Positions 8,633-17,305 of a DNA stretch of 64,000 bases are shown here, in pieces. Origin of the DNA: Methylosinus sp. H3A. GTDB lineage: Bacteria; Pseudomonadota; Alphaproteobacteria; Rhizobiales; Beijerinckiaceae. The stretch covers positions 1,240,001 to 1,304,000 of the forward strand of contig NZ_JADNQW010000005.1 in NCBI RefSeq assembly GCF_015709455.1, written 5' to 3'. The notes under the pieces were generated by a model. The model had not been told where the DNA came from. It saw only the letters and a program-made list of their open reading frames with translations, and did no database searches. Positions within the stretch are counted from its first letter, which is position 1; each line of letters opens with the position of its first letter. The translations under genes and the position numbers were made by a program.

Positions 8633-11419
8633 TCAAAAGCCCGGATTATGCGACCATGAGAGGGGCTTCGCCGCCATCGGGGCGGGCGCAGCGGCCTGGA
8701 CAGGCGGGGCCGCACGCACGGGACGGGCGGTCTGCGCCGGACGCTCGCGCATGTGACGCGGGGCGACCGGCTCCACGACCTGATGGCGCTTGCCGCTCCG
8801 CGCCGGACGCTCGTCGTCCTCGTGGCGACGCGCATTGTGCTTGACCGGCTTGCTGGTCGGCGCGGCCTCTTCCCGGTTCGCGTCCTTGACGGGCGCTTCC
8901 GCGGGCTTGGCGGCGAGAGGCGCGGACTGCGGCGCGCAGACGGTCTCGGTCTGGCCCTGCAGCCCGGCGACGAATTCATCCGTCAGCCGGCTCGGCGCGG
9001 CTTCGCCCTTCTTGCTCGCATAAGCGGCGACGGCGGATTTGGTCGGCTCGTCGAGCTTGCCATTGGCGGCGGCCGCATAGCAGCCGAGCGTCTTCAATTG
9101 CGTCTGCGCCGCGCGCACGCGGGTCTCGACGGCGGCGAGCGTCTTGTCCAGATCGCCGCGCGCATCGGCGCAGGAGAATTTGCGGCCGCGCAGCGCGCCC
9201 AATTTCTGCTGCGCGTCGAAGCTCGTCGCATCGACATCGGCGACGCTCTTGCGATCGGCGGCGCAGGCGCCCTCGAGCTCGGCGATTTTCCGGCGGGCCT
9301 CGGCGCGCGCCGATTCGCAGCTCATGCCGTCGAGAGCGGCGCGCAGGCCGGAAAGATCGCCGGCTTTGCCGTCCATCGCCTTGCGATCGGCGTCGCAGCC
9401 GTCCTTGGCGACGCGCTGCTTCTTCTCGAGCTCCGTCACCAGCGCCTTGGCGTCCTTGCGCACATCCTCGCAGGTCGTCGCCAGCACGGCGGCGCGCAGA
9501 GCGACGAGGTCGTCGGCTTTGGATTGGAGCGATTTGCGCTCGGCGTCGCAAGTCTGGCGCGCGAGCGTCTCCTGCTCCTCGAGCTTGGCGACGCGGGCTT
9601 TCGCATCCTCGCGCGCGGCGTCGCATTTCATGCCCAGCGCCGCGGCTCGCAGTCTCGAGAGGTCGCCAGAGCCAATGCCGGCGACGGATTTGCGCTCGGC
9701 GTCGCAGCTCTGCCCTTCGACGCGGATCGCCTTGCTCTCGAGCTCGGCGACCAGCAGATTGGCGTCGTTGCGCACCGCCTCGCAGCGCATTTTGGCGGCG
9801 GCGGATTTGAGAACGGCGAGATCGCCGACGCCGGCTGCGCCGAGCGCCTTGCGGTCGACGTCGCAAATGTCGCGCTCGCGGCGCTCCTTCTCCTCGAGAC
9901 GGGCGAGCACGAAACGCGCGCCCTCGAGCGCGGCGGCGCAGCTCATGCGGCCGACGACGGCGCGCAGGCCGGGAAGATCGCTCGGATCGACGGCGGCGAA
10001 AGCCTTGCGCTCCGTCTCGCAGACCTCGCGCTCGCGCCGCTCTTTCGCCTCCAGCGCCGCGACGAGGGGCTTGGCCTCCTCGATCGCCGCGCGGCAGCCG
10101 AGCCGTCCGGCGACTGCGCGCAGGCCCGGAAGATCGTCCCGCGCGACCGAGTGCAGCGCCACGAGATCGGCGTTGCAAATGTCGCGATCCCGCTGCTCCT
10201 TCTGCTCCAGCCGGACGACCTGCTCTGCGGCGCGCCGGCGCGCGTCCGGACAGGTCATTTTCGCGGAGACGGCGCGCAGGCCGGCGAGATCGTCCGGCGC
10301 CAGCGCGCCGAGGGTCTTGTTATCGGCCTCGCAGCTCGCCAGCTCGCGGCGCTCTTTCTCCACCGCCTTGGCGACGAGCGCTTCGGCGCTCTTGCGCGCG
10401 GCGTCGCAGGAGAATCGCCCGGCGGCGGCGCGCAGGCGCGGAAGATCGTTCGGGCCGATCGCCTCCAGCTCCTTCTGCTCCGTGTTGCAGCGCTGCACGC
10501 TCTCGAAGAGATCGAGCCGCAGCTGCGCGTCACGGGCGCGGGGAGAGGTCGGATAGAGCGTGAGAATGCTCTGGAAGTCGGCGGGCTCCTGCGTCTTGGA
10601 GGCTTTTTGCCACGCCCGCTCGGCCATTTCGTCGGGGCTCAGAAAATAAAAATCGCCGTAGATGCGGCTGGAGATCTCCGGCGCCTGCCTGCCCTTCGTC
10701 GTGCGCGCGACATCGTCGCTGACGAGATTGAACAGGCGGCGGATTTCGACCTCCGGCGCTTTCAGATTCTTGAGCAGCGCCTCGGCGAAGGGGCTGTTGC
10801 GGCCGGCGCCGTCCAGCGCGACCTCGTGCGGCGCGGCCGCATAAGCGACGAGAATGCCCTTGGCGCTCTTGTTCACCGTCAAATTCGGCCGATCCAGCCC
10901 GCGCACCCCATCCCCCACCGAGCGCGCGGCGACGACGCTGTCGAAAGGATTGTTGCGGCAGGCGTCGAGGATGAGGATGTTGACGCCGGTGGATTTGGAA
11001 AGCGCCCGCTGCACGCGGTCCATGTCGAGCGCCTTGAACTCGACGTCGGCGACGTCCTTCACCGCAATGTCGGTCGGCAGAAGATAATTCCTGCCCTCGT
11101 TCTGCACACCATGGCCGGCGTAATAGAACAGAGCCACATCCGCGCCGGCGGCCTTGCGCGAGAAATCGGCGAGCGCGCCGTCGAGCTGATCCTTGCGGGC
11201 GTTGACGAGCGAGATCACCTCGAAGCCGAGATCCTTCTCCAGCGTCTCGGCGACGTCCTTGGCGTCATTGACGGGATTTTTGAGCCTGGCGATATGGTCG
11301 TATTCGGCGTTGCCGAGCACGAGAGCGACGCGCCGCTCGGCCGATGCGGGAGACGCGAAGACGGCCGCGAGAACGAGGCTCGCGAAGGCAAGGACGAATG
11401 GTTTCCAATGCTTCGTCAT
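8633..11419 (-). CDS. Caspase-fold (peptidase C14) protein with nine tandem two-cysteine repeats and a peptidoglycan-binding-like domain
   Basis: The ~928-residue product has a signal peptide (residues 1-27), then a caspase domain with the full dyad: His103 in YYAGHG and Cys154 in LDACRNNPF. From about residue 311 to 770 there are nine tandem repeats of ~50 residues. Each starts with a cysteine in a CxxxxK-like context (e.g. CDAERKSVAGIGSGDLSRLR), has the core DL..LRA.....C, and ends in a charged helix. A segment near 775-830 (QLKTLGCYAAAANGKLDEPT) resembles the PG_binding_1 fold, followed by a Pro/Ala/basic tail. Predicted periplasmic. The ATG at 11419 is chosen over an upstream TTG. The partner or substrate is unknown; caspase-fold proteins in bacteria act in signalling and defence. 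Confidence 0.85.
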   Translation of the reverse strand: MTKHWKPFVLAFASLVLAAVFASPASAERRVALVLGNAEYDHIARLKNPVNDAKDVAETLEKDLGFEVISLVNARKDQLDGALADFSRKAAGADVALFYYAGHGVQNEGRNYLLPTDIAVKDVADVEFKALDMDRVQRALSKSTGVNILILDACRNNPFDSVVAARSVGDGVRGLDRPNLTVNKSAKGILVAYAAAPHEVALDGAGRNSPFAEALLKNLKAPEVEIRRLFNLVSDDVARTTKGRQAPEISSRIYGDFYFLSPDEMAERAWQKASKTQEPADFQSILTLYPTSPRARDAQLRLDLFESVQRCNTEQKELEAIGPNDLPRLRAAAGRFSCDAARKSAEALVAKAVEKERRELASCEADNKTLGALAPDDLAGLRAVSAKMTCPDARRRAAEQVVRLEQKEQRDRDICNADLVALHSVARDDLPGLRAVAGRLGCRAAIEEAKPLVAALEAKERREREVCETERKAFAAVDPSDLPGLRAVVGRMSCAAALEGARFVLARLEEKERRERDICDVDRKALGAAGVGDLAVLKSAAAKMRCEAVRNDANLLVAELESKAIRVEGQSCDAERKSVAGIGSGDLSRLRAAALGMKCDAAREDAKARVAKLEEQETLARQTCDAERKSLQSKADDLVALRAAVLATTCEDVRKDAKALVTELEKKQRVAKDGCDADRKAMDGKAGDLSGLRAALDGMSCESARAEARRKIAELEGACAADRKSVADVDATSFDAQQKLGALRGRKFSCADARGDLDKTLAAVETRVRAAQTQLKTLGCYAAAANGKLDEPTKSAVAAYASKKGEAAPSRLTDEFVAGLQGQTETVCAPQSAPLAAKPAEAPVKDANREEAAPTSKPVKHNARRHEDDERPARSGKRHQVVEPVAPRHMRERPAQTARPVRAAPPVQAAAPAPMAAKPLSWSHNPGF

Positions 11420-11563
11420 AATCGCCGAATGCCGTTGCGTCAAAAAAACCGAAACGAACGATAACTTTATCAGACCATAAAGCTATCACCCGAGCCACTC
11501 GCTGACAATGGAGCATCAGGGAATCGCCCGCTGTGCGTTCGCGCACATTCCAAACGCCCTTGT

Positions 11564-11872
11564 TCAGTCGAATACCACCGCACGCCCCATCAGCGGCATA
11601 GCGTCGAGCAGCACATGTTTGATTTCGTCGATGTCGTCAGGGGTGAGCGATCTCGAACCATCGCGATAGGCCAATTCGATCCGCTCCCTGAAATCGAATG
11701 CGACCGTCGGCGTTCCGTTTTTCTCGAAATGTTCGCAAGGCAAAATTGCCACGGTCCCGTTCTTGCGAAAATAATAGGAGAACCGGTCGCGGCCGGAGAC
11801 TTGATAGGCACCGTCCTCGCTCAGGACTCCACCGGGCGAATATTTCCAGTATCGGGGCGATCCGTCTGTCAT
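11564..11872 (-). CDS. Small protein, probable immunity to the adjacent ARC-like toxin
   Basis: The 102-residue, acidic protein has no signal peptide or membrane segment and no recognised domain. Its start overlaps the stop of the upstream toxin gene by 4 bp (ATGA), so translation is coupled. Small acidic cytosolic proteins encoded immediately after a toxin are the usual layout of T6SS or contact-dependent immunity genes; a cytosolic location is what an NAD+-degrading toxin would require. This is inference from position, size and the toxin assignment; the sequence itself does not identify it. Confidence 0.55.
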   Translation of the reverse strand: MTDGSPRYWKYSPGGVLSEDGAYQVSGRDRFSYYFRKNGTVAILPCEHFEKNGTPTVAFDFRERIELAYRDGSRSLTPDDIDEIKHVLLDAMPLMGRAVVFD

Positions 11873-13122
11873 TGAGGCGCCATGCCCTCTATAGCTCTGA
11901 AAGCGGACCCGGGGCTGTTCTCCTCCATCGAGCGCAGGAGTTGGGTCGGCATCCCGTTTATCGAGGTGACTTTACGATTCTCGAGAAGAACGGGCAACTC
12001 CGTCTGAGCGAAGACGCGATCGGGCGAAGCGCCATGCACATAGGCCGTCACGTCTCCGGACGCGTTCTCGGCGAAACGCTGCGAGGCGCGAGTCCAATAG
12101 CCGTCCGCCGTCCTATTGCGAAGCTCATTGGCCTCGCTATACAGATTTTCGGCTTCGAGCGCTCTGCCGCATTCCGTTTTGTCGATCGGAACCGATCCTC
12201 GCTCTGCCGCAGCCAGCGCCTTCTTTCGATTGCCCTCACCCGAGTAGAAGACGGCCTTGTCCTTCGGCGTCGCCACACTCGCTTCGTCCGCGATAGCGGC
12301 GATTCGCTCGGCTTCGGTTCTTGGCGCGATCCGGGCCTTCTTCTCGGCTGGTCTCTCTTCATATCTCTCCGCCTTCGGCGCCTTCTCCGGCGGCGTGTTG
12401 CGCAGGCCCGGCTTTTTCTCGGTCCAGCGCGCGGCCTTTTTCGCGGCGCCATGGGTGAGCGCGGCGATCAGCACGACGACGCCGAGCTTGGCGACGCCAT
12501 CGGCGAAAACCGCCGCCGCTTCATCGAGCTGCACGCGGCTCGACGCCGTCCCCATCAGCTCGAGCGCATGGAACAGCGCATGGAGACCTCGCCAGAGCTG
12601 CGGGCCGCCGAAATAGAGACCGACCGCGAGAAGCACGGCGTCGATCGCCTCTCCCGCCCCGAAGGCATGGGAGACCGCCCAGATCGCCAGCACCTCGACA
12701 GTGGTCGCGAGCGCCTTCGGCTCGACGAGCGCGGCGAATTCCTGCTTCGTCGCTCCGGTCAAATGGTTCGGGACGAGCCTCAGCGTCGTCGCGATGCGCT
12801 CTTTCAGGCTCATGCCGGCGAGCCGCTCGGAACGATCCGCGACGACGAAGGCCGCGAGCGTCCCATTGCGGCTCATCCGCGCGATACGGTCGATCAGAGC
12901 GCGATCGTCGGCCTCGCGGATTCGCGCGCCCTCCTCCCGCCAGCGCCCGAAGGCGCGGCGCAAGGCGTCTGCGCCCTCGGGATCGGCGAGCGCGATGCGC
13001 AGCCGGCGGCGTACCTCGTATTCGCTCGCCAAGGCGCCGCCGGCGAGCGCCGCGAAGGACGCGAACTCCGCGCGCGGACCTAGGATCAGCGTCTCCGAGC
13101 CGGTTCGCAGCCGCAGGATCAT
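11869..13122 (-). CDS. Probable T6SS effector with C-terminal ADP-ribosyl-cyclase/CD38-like NADase domain
   Basis: The 417-residue protein has an N-terminal region of unknown fold (1-135), hydrophobic segments (about 140-173 and 212-223), a Lys/Pro/Glu-rich linker (230-285) and a C-terminal toxin-like domain (288-400). In that domain FYSGEG...IDKTECGRAL, YWTRASQRFAENASGDV and FAQTELPVLLENRKV follow the order and spacing of the CD38 core (LWSRI..., FWKTVSRRFAEAACDV, FGSVEVHNLQPEKV). Trp343 would match CD38 Trp189, and Glu375 the catalytic Glu226. Predicted reaction: NAD+ hydrolysis or cyclisation in the target cell. The ATG at 13122 lies 7 bp after the upstream stop with GGTGAG before it; a longer reading is unlikely. 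Confidence 0.65.
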   Translation of the reverse strand: MILRLRTGSETLILGPRAEFASFAALAGGALASEYEVRRRLRIALADPEGADALRRAFGRWREEGARIREADDRALIDRIARMSRNGTLAAFVVADRSERLAGMSLKERIATTLRLVPNHLTGATKQEFAALVEPKALATTVEVLAIWAVSHAFGAGEAIDAVLLAVGLYFGGPQLWRGLHALFHALELMGTASSRVQLDEAAAVFADGVAKLGVVVLIAALTHGAAKKAARWTEKKPGLRNTPPEKAPKAERYEERPAEKKARIAPRTEAERIAAIADEASVATPKDKAVFYSGEGNRKKALAAAERGSVPIDKTECGRALEAENLYSEANELRNRTADGYWTRASQRFAENASGDVTAYVHGASPDRVFAQTELPVLLENRKVTSINGMPTQLLRSMEENSPGSAFRAIEGMAPQ

Positions 13123-13129
13123 GCCGCGC

Positions 13130-14878
13130 TCACCGCGCCTGCGTCTTGGCGGCGCCGTTCGGCTTGGCGAGCGCGGGCTTCTCGGCGCCGTTGCGGTCGA
13201 GCGCATCCGGCTTTGTCTTGCCGATGGGCGTCGCCGTGGTGACGGCGGCGACCGGCGTCGGCGCGCTCAGGTCATTGGCGAGGCCGCGGAAGCGCACGGG
13301 CCGATAGCCGCGCGCCAGCAGCGAGCCGAGCGGATAGATGTTGCGGCACACTTTGCCGTTGCAGCCGCCGGTCGAGGATTCGATCACCTCGGCGCGGCGA
13401 TCGGGCGTGAAGCGCACAAAGAGCATCACATGCGAGCCCGGCTTGTTGAGCGCGTCGCCGGGCAGAAGATCCCAGGGGTTGCTCAATTCGCGCGAGATCG
13501 CCGGAATGGCCATGGTCGTGAAATGCGTGGCGAGCCCCCAGCAGGCGCTGACGAAGGCGGAGCAATCGACGCCGGCGACGTCCGGCCGCGGATCATTGCG
13601 GGTGCAGATATTGCCGGCGAGGCGGCCCGCGCCGATCTCCGCCGCTATGCGCGGCAGCGATCCGTGACAGCCCCAGCAATAGGGAATGCCCACCACCTCC
13701 TGCCCCAGCTTGCCATGCAGATAGCCCGGCCGGCGGATACGCGCGAAGCCGCTGCAAGCGCGATCCGGGTCCGCCCCATAGGCGCCCGCGTTGACGCGCC
13801 AGCGCACATTGGCGAATTGCAACGCGGTCTGGATGACCTGCGTGCGATCGAGCGGGCGCATCGCCGCCGTGGCGCCCTTGCGCTTGCCGAAATCCGTCAG
13901 CGAATAGGAGAGAATCGTCGGAGCGGGCGGCGCGAGATCGATAATCTGCCCGTTCTTCATCGGGCGAAAGCCGACGCCGAGCAGATCGACCGAGCCTTTG
14001 CGCGTGCGCAGGAAATAGACGTCGCCCTCCGCCGAGACGGTGACGAAGCGGCGCGACAGCGCAACCTGCTTATCGAGCGGCAGCTCATAGACGCCCTCGA
14101 GCGCGCCATTGGAAGCGTATCGGGCGACGAAAGTGGAAGGCTGATCACTCGCGTCGGTCGGCACATTCTCGCCCAGCACGAAAATGCGGCCGCGCTGATC
14201 GACGTCCAGCACCTCCACCGAGCCGATGCGGCTGCGCACCTGCATTTTGAGCTTGGCGAGCGCCGCGCCATCCTTGATCTGCAGGGAGATGGACACGCCC
14301 TTCTTGTCGAGAGGGCTCACATCGGCGACCAGCTGGCCGCGCCCATGCGAGGCGATGGTCTGGCGCGAACGCGCGAGCTTTCCGTCGGTGAGGCCGCGGG
14401 TGGCGTCCGCCTCGTCGCCGATCTCCTGCGAGCCCGTCTGCGCGAAGGCGGAGAGCGTGGCCTCGTCCGGCGCAGCGACGGAGCGCGTCACCTCGAGGCT
14501 GCGCGTCTGCGCATCCGCCGGGCCGGTGGCCTGCAAGGCGCGCGGGCCTTCGTCCCACACATAGATCGTATCTTTGGCGACGACGATGTCGGTCGGGCGC
14601 AGATCGCTCGGCAATTCGAGCGAGCGCGTCGCCTCGGCGGGCCTGCGCGGATCGAAGCGCAGCACCCGGCCATTGACCTGGTCGAGCAGATAAATCTCGC
14701 CTTCCGCGCCGGAATAGATCGACTGCGGACCTTCGATCTCCGTATCCGCGCCGGCCTCGACCACGCCGACGGAGGCGACGTCGCCGCCCTGATGGAAGCT
14801 GCGGACGAGCTGGTCATCGGCGAGCGCGCGTCCATGCAGCAGAGCGAGCATCGTGAAGGCCAGAAAAGGCGTGATCAC
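13130..14878 (-). CDS. Exported beta-propeller / NlpC-P60-like hydrolase
   Basis: The ~582-residue protein has a signal peptide (VITPFLAFTMLALLHGRALA), an NHL/YWTD-like beta-propeller region (about 40-330; phrases such as GEIYLLDQVNGRVLRFD and GRIFVLGENV), and a C-terminal NlpC/P60-type cysteine hydrolase region: Cys439 in GVDCSAF, His483 in GSHVMLF and an acidic residue in EVIESS (Glu500). An Ala/Pro/Lys tail follows. Such hydrolases cut peptidoglycan stem peptides; an exported one may remodel the wall for secretion-system assembly or be an effector. The start is uncertain: GTG at 14878 with a GGGGAGG tract touching it, or ATG at 14851. The open frame continues upstream only through repeat DNA. 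It is the first gene of a unit with the toxin and immunity genes. Confidence 0.65.
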   Translation of the reverse strand: MITPFLAFTMLALLHGRALADDQLVRSFHQGGDVASVGVVEAGADTEIEGPQSIYSGAEGEIYLLDQVNGRVLRFDPRRPAEATRSLELPSDLRPTDIVVAKDTIYVWDEGPRALQATGPADAQTRSLEVTRSVAAPDEATLSAFAQTGSQEIGDEADATRGLTDGKLARSRQTIASHGRGQLVADVSPLDKKGVSISLQIKDGAALAKLKMQVRSRIGSVEVLDVDQRGRIFVLGENVPTDASDQPSTFVARYASNGALEGVYELPLDKQVALSRRFVTVSAEGDVYFLRTRKGSVDLLGVGFRPMKNGQIIDLAPPAPTILSYSLTDFGKRKGATAAMRPLDRTQVIQTALQFANVRWRVNAGAYGADPDRACSGFARIRRPGYLHGKLGQEVVGIPYCWGCHGSLPRIAAEIGAGRLAGNICTRNDPRPDVAGVDCSAFVSACWGLATHFTTMAIPAISRELSNPWDLLPGDALNKPGSHVMLFVRFTPDRRAEVIESSTGGCNGKVCRNIYPLGSLLARGYRPVRFRGLANDLSAPTPVAAVTTATPIGKTKPDALDRNGAEKPALAKPNGAAKTQAR

Positions 14879-15428
14879 CCTCCCCTTCAGGGGCAGGGTC
14901 GGATGGCGAAGCCATCCGGGGTGGGGTTGCACGGCAAAGACTCGGCGCAAACGCCCGCACCCTATCGCCTTCGGCGCTCGACCTCCCCCCTCGAGGGCTA
15001 TCGGATTCACACATCGCGAAACGCTGCAGCCGTCATGGCCGGGCTTGTCCCGGCCATCCACGCCAAGCTGCTGAGAAACCGAAGGAAGGCGCCCGCTGTC
15101 GACGGATTCATCCCACGGCGGACGCCCCACCGGAGCTTCGGCGTCACGCCGAACTTTCGAGACGCCTCGGCGTCCTGGCGTGGATGGCCGGGACAAGCCC
15201 GGCCATGACGTCGCGGGGGCGAGGGGCTCGGGGCGTGAAGCGCAGCGGAAAACGCCCTGGCCCCTCATCCTCACCTTCTCCCCGCTCGCGGGGAGAAGGA
15301 AGGCGGCGAAGGCCGAGCGAAGCGAGCGATCGAAATCGCCTATCATCGATCGCATCATGACTATCCTCCACCCGGCGCAGAGCCGGAAAATGCGAATTCC
15401 AAAATCCGAGGTGAAAAGGTCTCGGCGC
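14879..15428. other. Intergenic repeat cluster
   Basis: This 550-bp stretch between two minus-strand genes contains no convincing gene. It holds several dispersed-repeat types side by side: a CCCTTCAGGGGCAGGG...GGGGTGGGG element (about 14880-14930), the perfect 33-bp inverted pair at 15032-15209, and a CTTCTCCCCGCTCGCGGGGAGAAGG palindrome-like element (about 15278-15302). Confidence 0.65.
15032..15209. repeat. REP/BIME-like inverted repeat pair, copy 2
   Basis: Units 15032-15064 and 15177-15209 are perfect 33-bp inverted copies separated by about 110 bp. The unit is the same family as the pair at 5037-5173 (differences in the central palindrome only). It separates the hydrolase-toxin-immunity unit from ppkA and may form a stabilising or terminating RNA structure. 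Confidence 0.8.
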
Positions 15429-17240
15429 TCAGCGCCCCGAGACCAGCAGCACATATTTCAACGCCACCGAAGGCGGCGGCGAGACGCCCGCGAGATCCTC
15501 GGCGAGCCTCGCGAACACGTCCCTAGCCGTCGCAGCGCGGGCGGCGCTGGCGATAGAAATGGGCGTCGCGCCGGCGATGGCCACCAGCAGCACCGGCCCC
15601 TGTCGGGTCGCGCGCAGCTCCATCGCGAAGTCGCGCCGCCCAGTCTCCTGGCCGAGCCGACCGCTGAGATCATTCACCAGTCCGTCGTCGTCGACTATGA
15701 GAAAACGCACATTCTCGGCATTGGTCTCGATCGCGCCCTCAAGCCGGTCGCCGGCGCGCTGCAATTGCGTGCGCGCGACGTCGAAGCGCAGCGGCTCGCG
15801 AATCGCCAGGAATTTCTTGGCGAAACCCAATGCCGGACATTGCGGCGCCGTCACCTTGCGGACGCTGATCGCGGCGGGGACGCCCATCGCGTCCTTGAAG
15901 GATTTGTCGAGCGCGTCGAAGGGCTCGCGGCCGCGGCCATAGCCGTCGATCTGCACCTCGCCAGCGGAAATGTCGCCGACGACGGCGAGAAAACAATCGC
16001 CGCCATCGAAATCGCGGGCGTATTCGCGCAGGCGCACGAATGGATCGGGCCGCGTCTCGGCAGGCTTTTGCGGCGGATCGACGAGCGGCGGTTCGGCGTT
16101 GGAGGCGGAGACGTCCGTCGTCTGGACTTCGGTCGTCGTCGCCGGCTCATCGTGATGAAGATAGCGCCAGCCGCCGAAGCCTGCGGCGGCGAGCGCGACG
16201 ACGCCGAGGAGAGAGCCGACGAGCACGCCGACGCGCCGCGGCTTTTCCGCCTTCGTCGGCGAGACGGGTTTCGGCGGCGGCGCAGGGACCGGAGCGGAGC
16301 CGATCGGAACCGGAATCGGCGGCGGAACCGGGACGGGCGTGAGAGGTGTCGCGCGCGGCCCACGCGGCGCGAAGACGGTGGAGCCGCGCTCGTCGTCCGG
16401 CGTCCAGGCGGCGAGCTCGGCCATGCTGCGCGGCCGCGCCTCGGGATCCGGTTGCAGCATTGCGGCGATGATCGGGCGCATCATCGGATCGATGGCCGAG
16501 AGATCGGGAAGGACGCGGCGGCGCTCGATCACCTCGACCTGCGTGCCGTCCATGGCCAGCGGCTTGCCGATGAGGCAGGCCGCCAGCACCAGGCCGAGAC
16601 TGTAGATATCGGAGGCCGCGCGCACATCGCCGCCGAAGAGGCCGAGCTGCTCCGGCGAAACATATTTGTATTTGCCGGCGAAACCCGAGCCGATCACCGT
16701 GCTGTCGCCCACTCGGAGCGAGCGGGCGATGCCGAAATCGATGATGCGCGAGCGAGCGATGCCGGTCTGCGGCACGATGATATTGTCCGGCGAGATGTCG
16801 CGATGGACGACATTCTGCTCATGCGCGGCCTGAAGCCCGGCGGCGACGCGGCGCATCAGCGCCAGCACTTGCGGCGCCGGCAGAGGGCCGCGGTCCAAAA
16901 TATCGGAGAGCGGCTGGCCCTCGACGAACTCCATGGCGAGATAGTGCCGGCGCAATTGCGGCTCCAGCGTGAAGCCGAAATAGCGCACGATCGCTTCGTG
17001 ATGGATGCGGCGCAGCGCCAGCGCCTCATTGCGGAACATGGCCAGCACGGCCTCGTCGCCGGCGAGCTGGTCGCGGATCAGCTTTATGGCGACCGTGTCG
17101 CCGGTCTCGATCTCATGGCCGCGATAGACATCGCCCATGCCGCCCGCCTTCAAGAAGGCGTCGATCTCGTAATTGGCGTTGAGCCGCGTGCCGGGCGGCA
17201 AGGCGCCGTGGATCGAGTGAACATCCGGCGGATAAGACAT
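15429..17240 (-). CDS. ppkA: T6SS serine/threonine protein kinase PpkA-like
   Basis: PpkA phosphorylates the FHA protein TagH/Fha and so switches on T6SS assembly. The 603-residue protein has a Hanks-type kinase domain (about 25-280): glycine loop GGMGDVYRG, invariant Lys in VAIKLI, catalytic loop HRDISPDN and DFG. A Pro-rich linker precedes one transmembrane segment (VGVLVGSLLGVVALAAAGFG, about 325-345), then a periplasmic C-terminal region rich in charged residues that could act as sensor. The ATG at 17240 is the natural start (MSYPPDVHSIHG); the frame open upstream is the shadow of pppA. Last gene of the minus-strand T6SS block, 65 bp after pppA. Confidence 0.9.
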   Translation of the reverse strand: MSYPPDVHSIHGALPPGTRLNANYEIDAFLKAGGMGDVYRGHEIETGDTVAIKLIRDQLAGDEAVLAMFRNEALALRRIHHEAIVRYFGFTLEPQLRRHYLAMEFVEGQPLSDILDRGPLPAPQVLALMRRVAAGLQAAHEQNVVHRDISPDNIIVPQTGIARSRIIDFGIARSLRVGDSTVIGSGFAGKYKYVSPEQLGLFGGDVRAASDIYSLGLVLAACLIGKPLAMDGTQVEVIERRRVLPDLSAIDPMMRPIIAAMLQPDPEARPRSMAELAAWTPDDERGSTVFAPRGPRATPLTPVPVPPPIPVPIGSAPVPAPPPKPVSPTKAEKPRRVGVLVGSLLGVVALAAAGFGGWRYLHHDEPATTTEVQTTDVSASNAEPPLVDPPQKPAETRPDPFVRLREYARDFDGGDCFLAVVGDISAGEVQIDGYGRGREPFDALDKSFKDAMGVPAAISVRKVTAPQCPALGFAKKFLAIREPLRFDVARTQLQRAGDRLEGAIETNAENVRFLIVDDDGLVNDLSGRLGQETGRRDFAMELRATRQGPVLLVAIAGATPISIASAARAATARDVFARLAEDLAGVSPPPSVALKYVLLVSGR

Positions 17241-17305
17241 TTTCTGGCTCTGAAAACCGGCTCTGTCGCATGTGGTGTGATGATAGACCGCCGACGCGGG
17301 CCTCT

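Noticed and set aside
8633..11419. Periodic DNA repeats as a possible CRISPR array
   Set aside because: The ~150-bp periodicity is in coding frame, diverged at the DNA level, and encodes protein repeats.
8753..11464. A 903-codon plus-strand frame opposite the repeat-containing caspase
   Set aside because: Repetitive only because it mirrors the nine repeats; no ribosome site or domain; the minus strand has a signal peptide and caspase motifs.
12701..15208. Long plus-strand frame opposite the toxin and NlpC/P60 genes
   Set aside because: Antisense shadow of the minus-strand coding sequence, running through repeat DNA at its end.
14879..15454. N-terminal extension of the NlpC/P60 gene through about 190 more codons
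   Set aside because: The extension is translated REP/BIME repeats (phrases like GLSRPSTP and DGRDKPGHD) and would bury the signal peptide.
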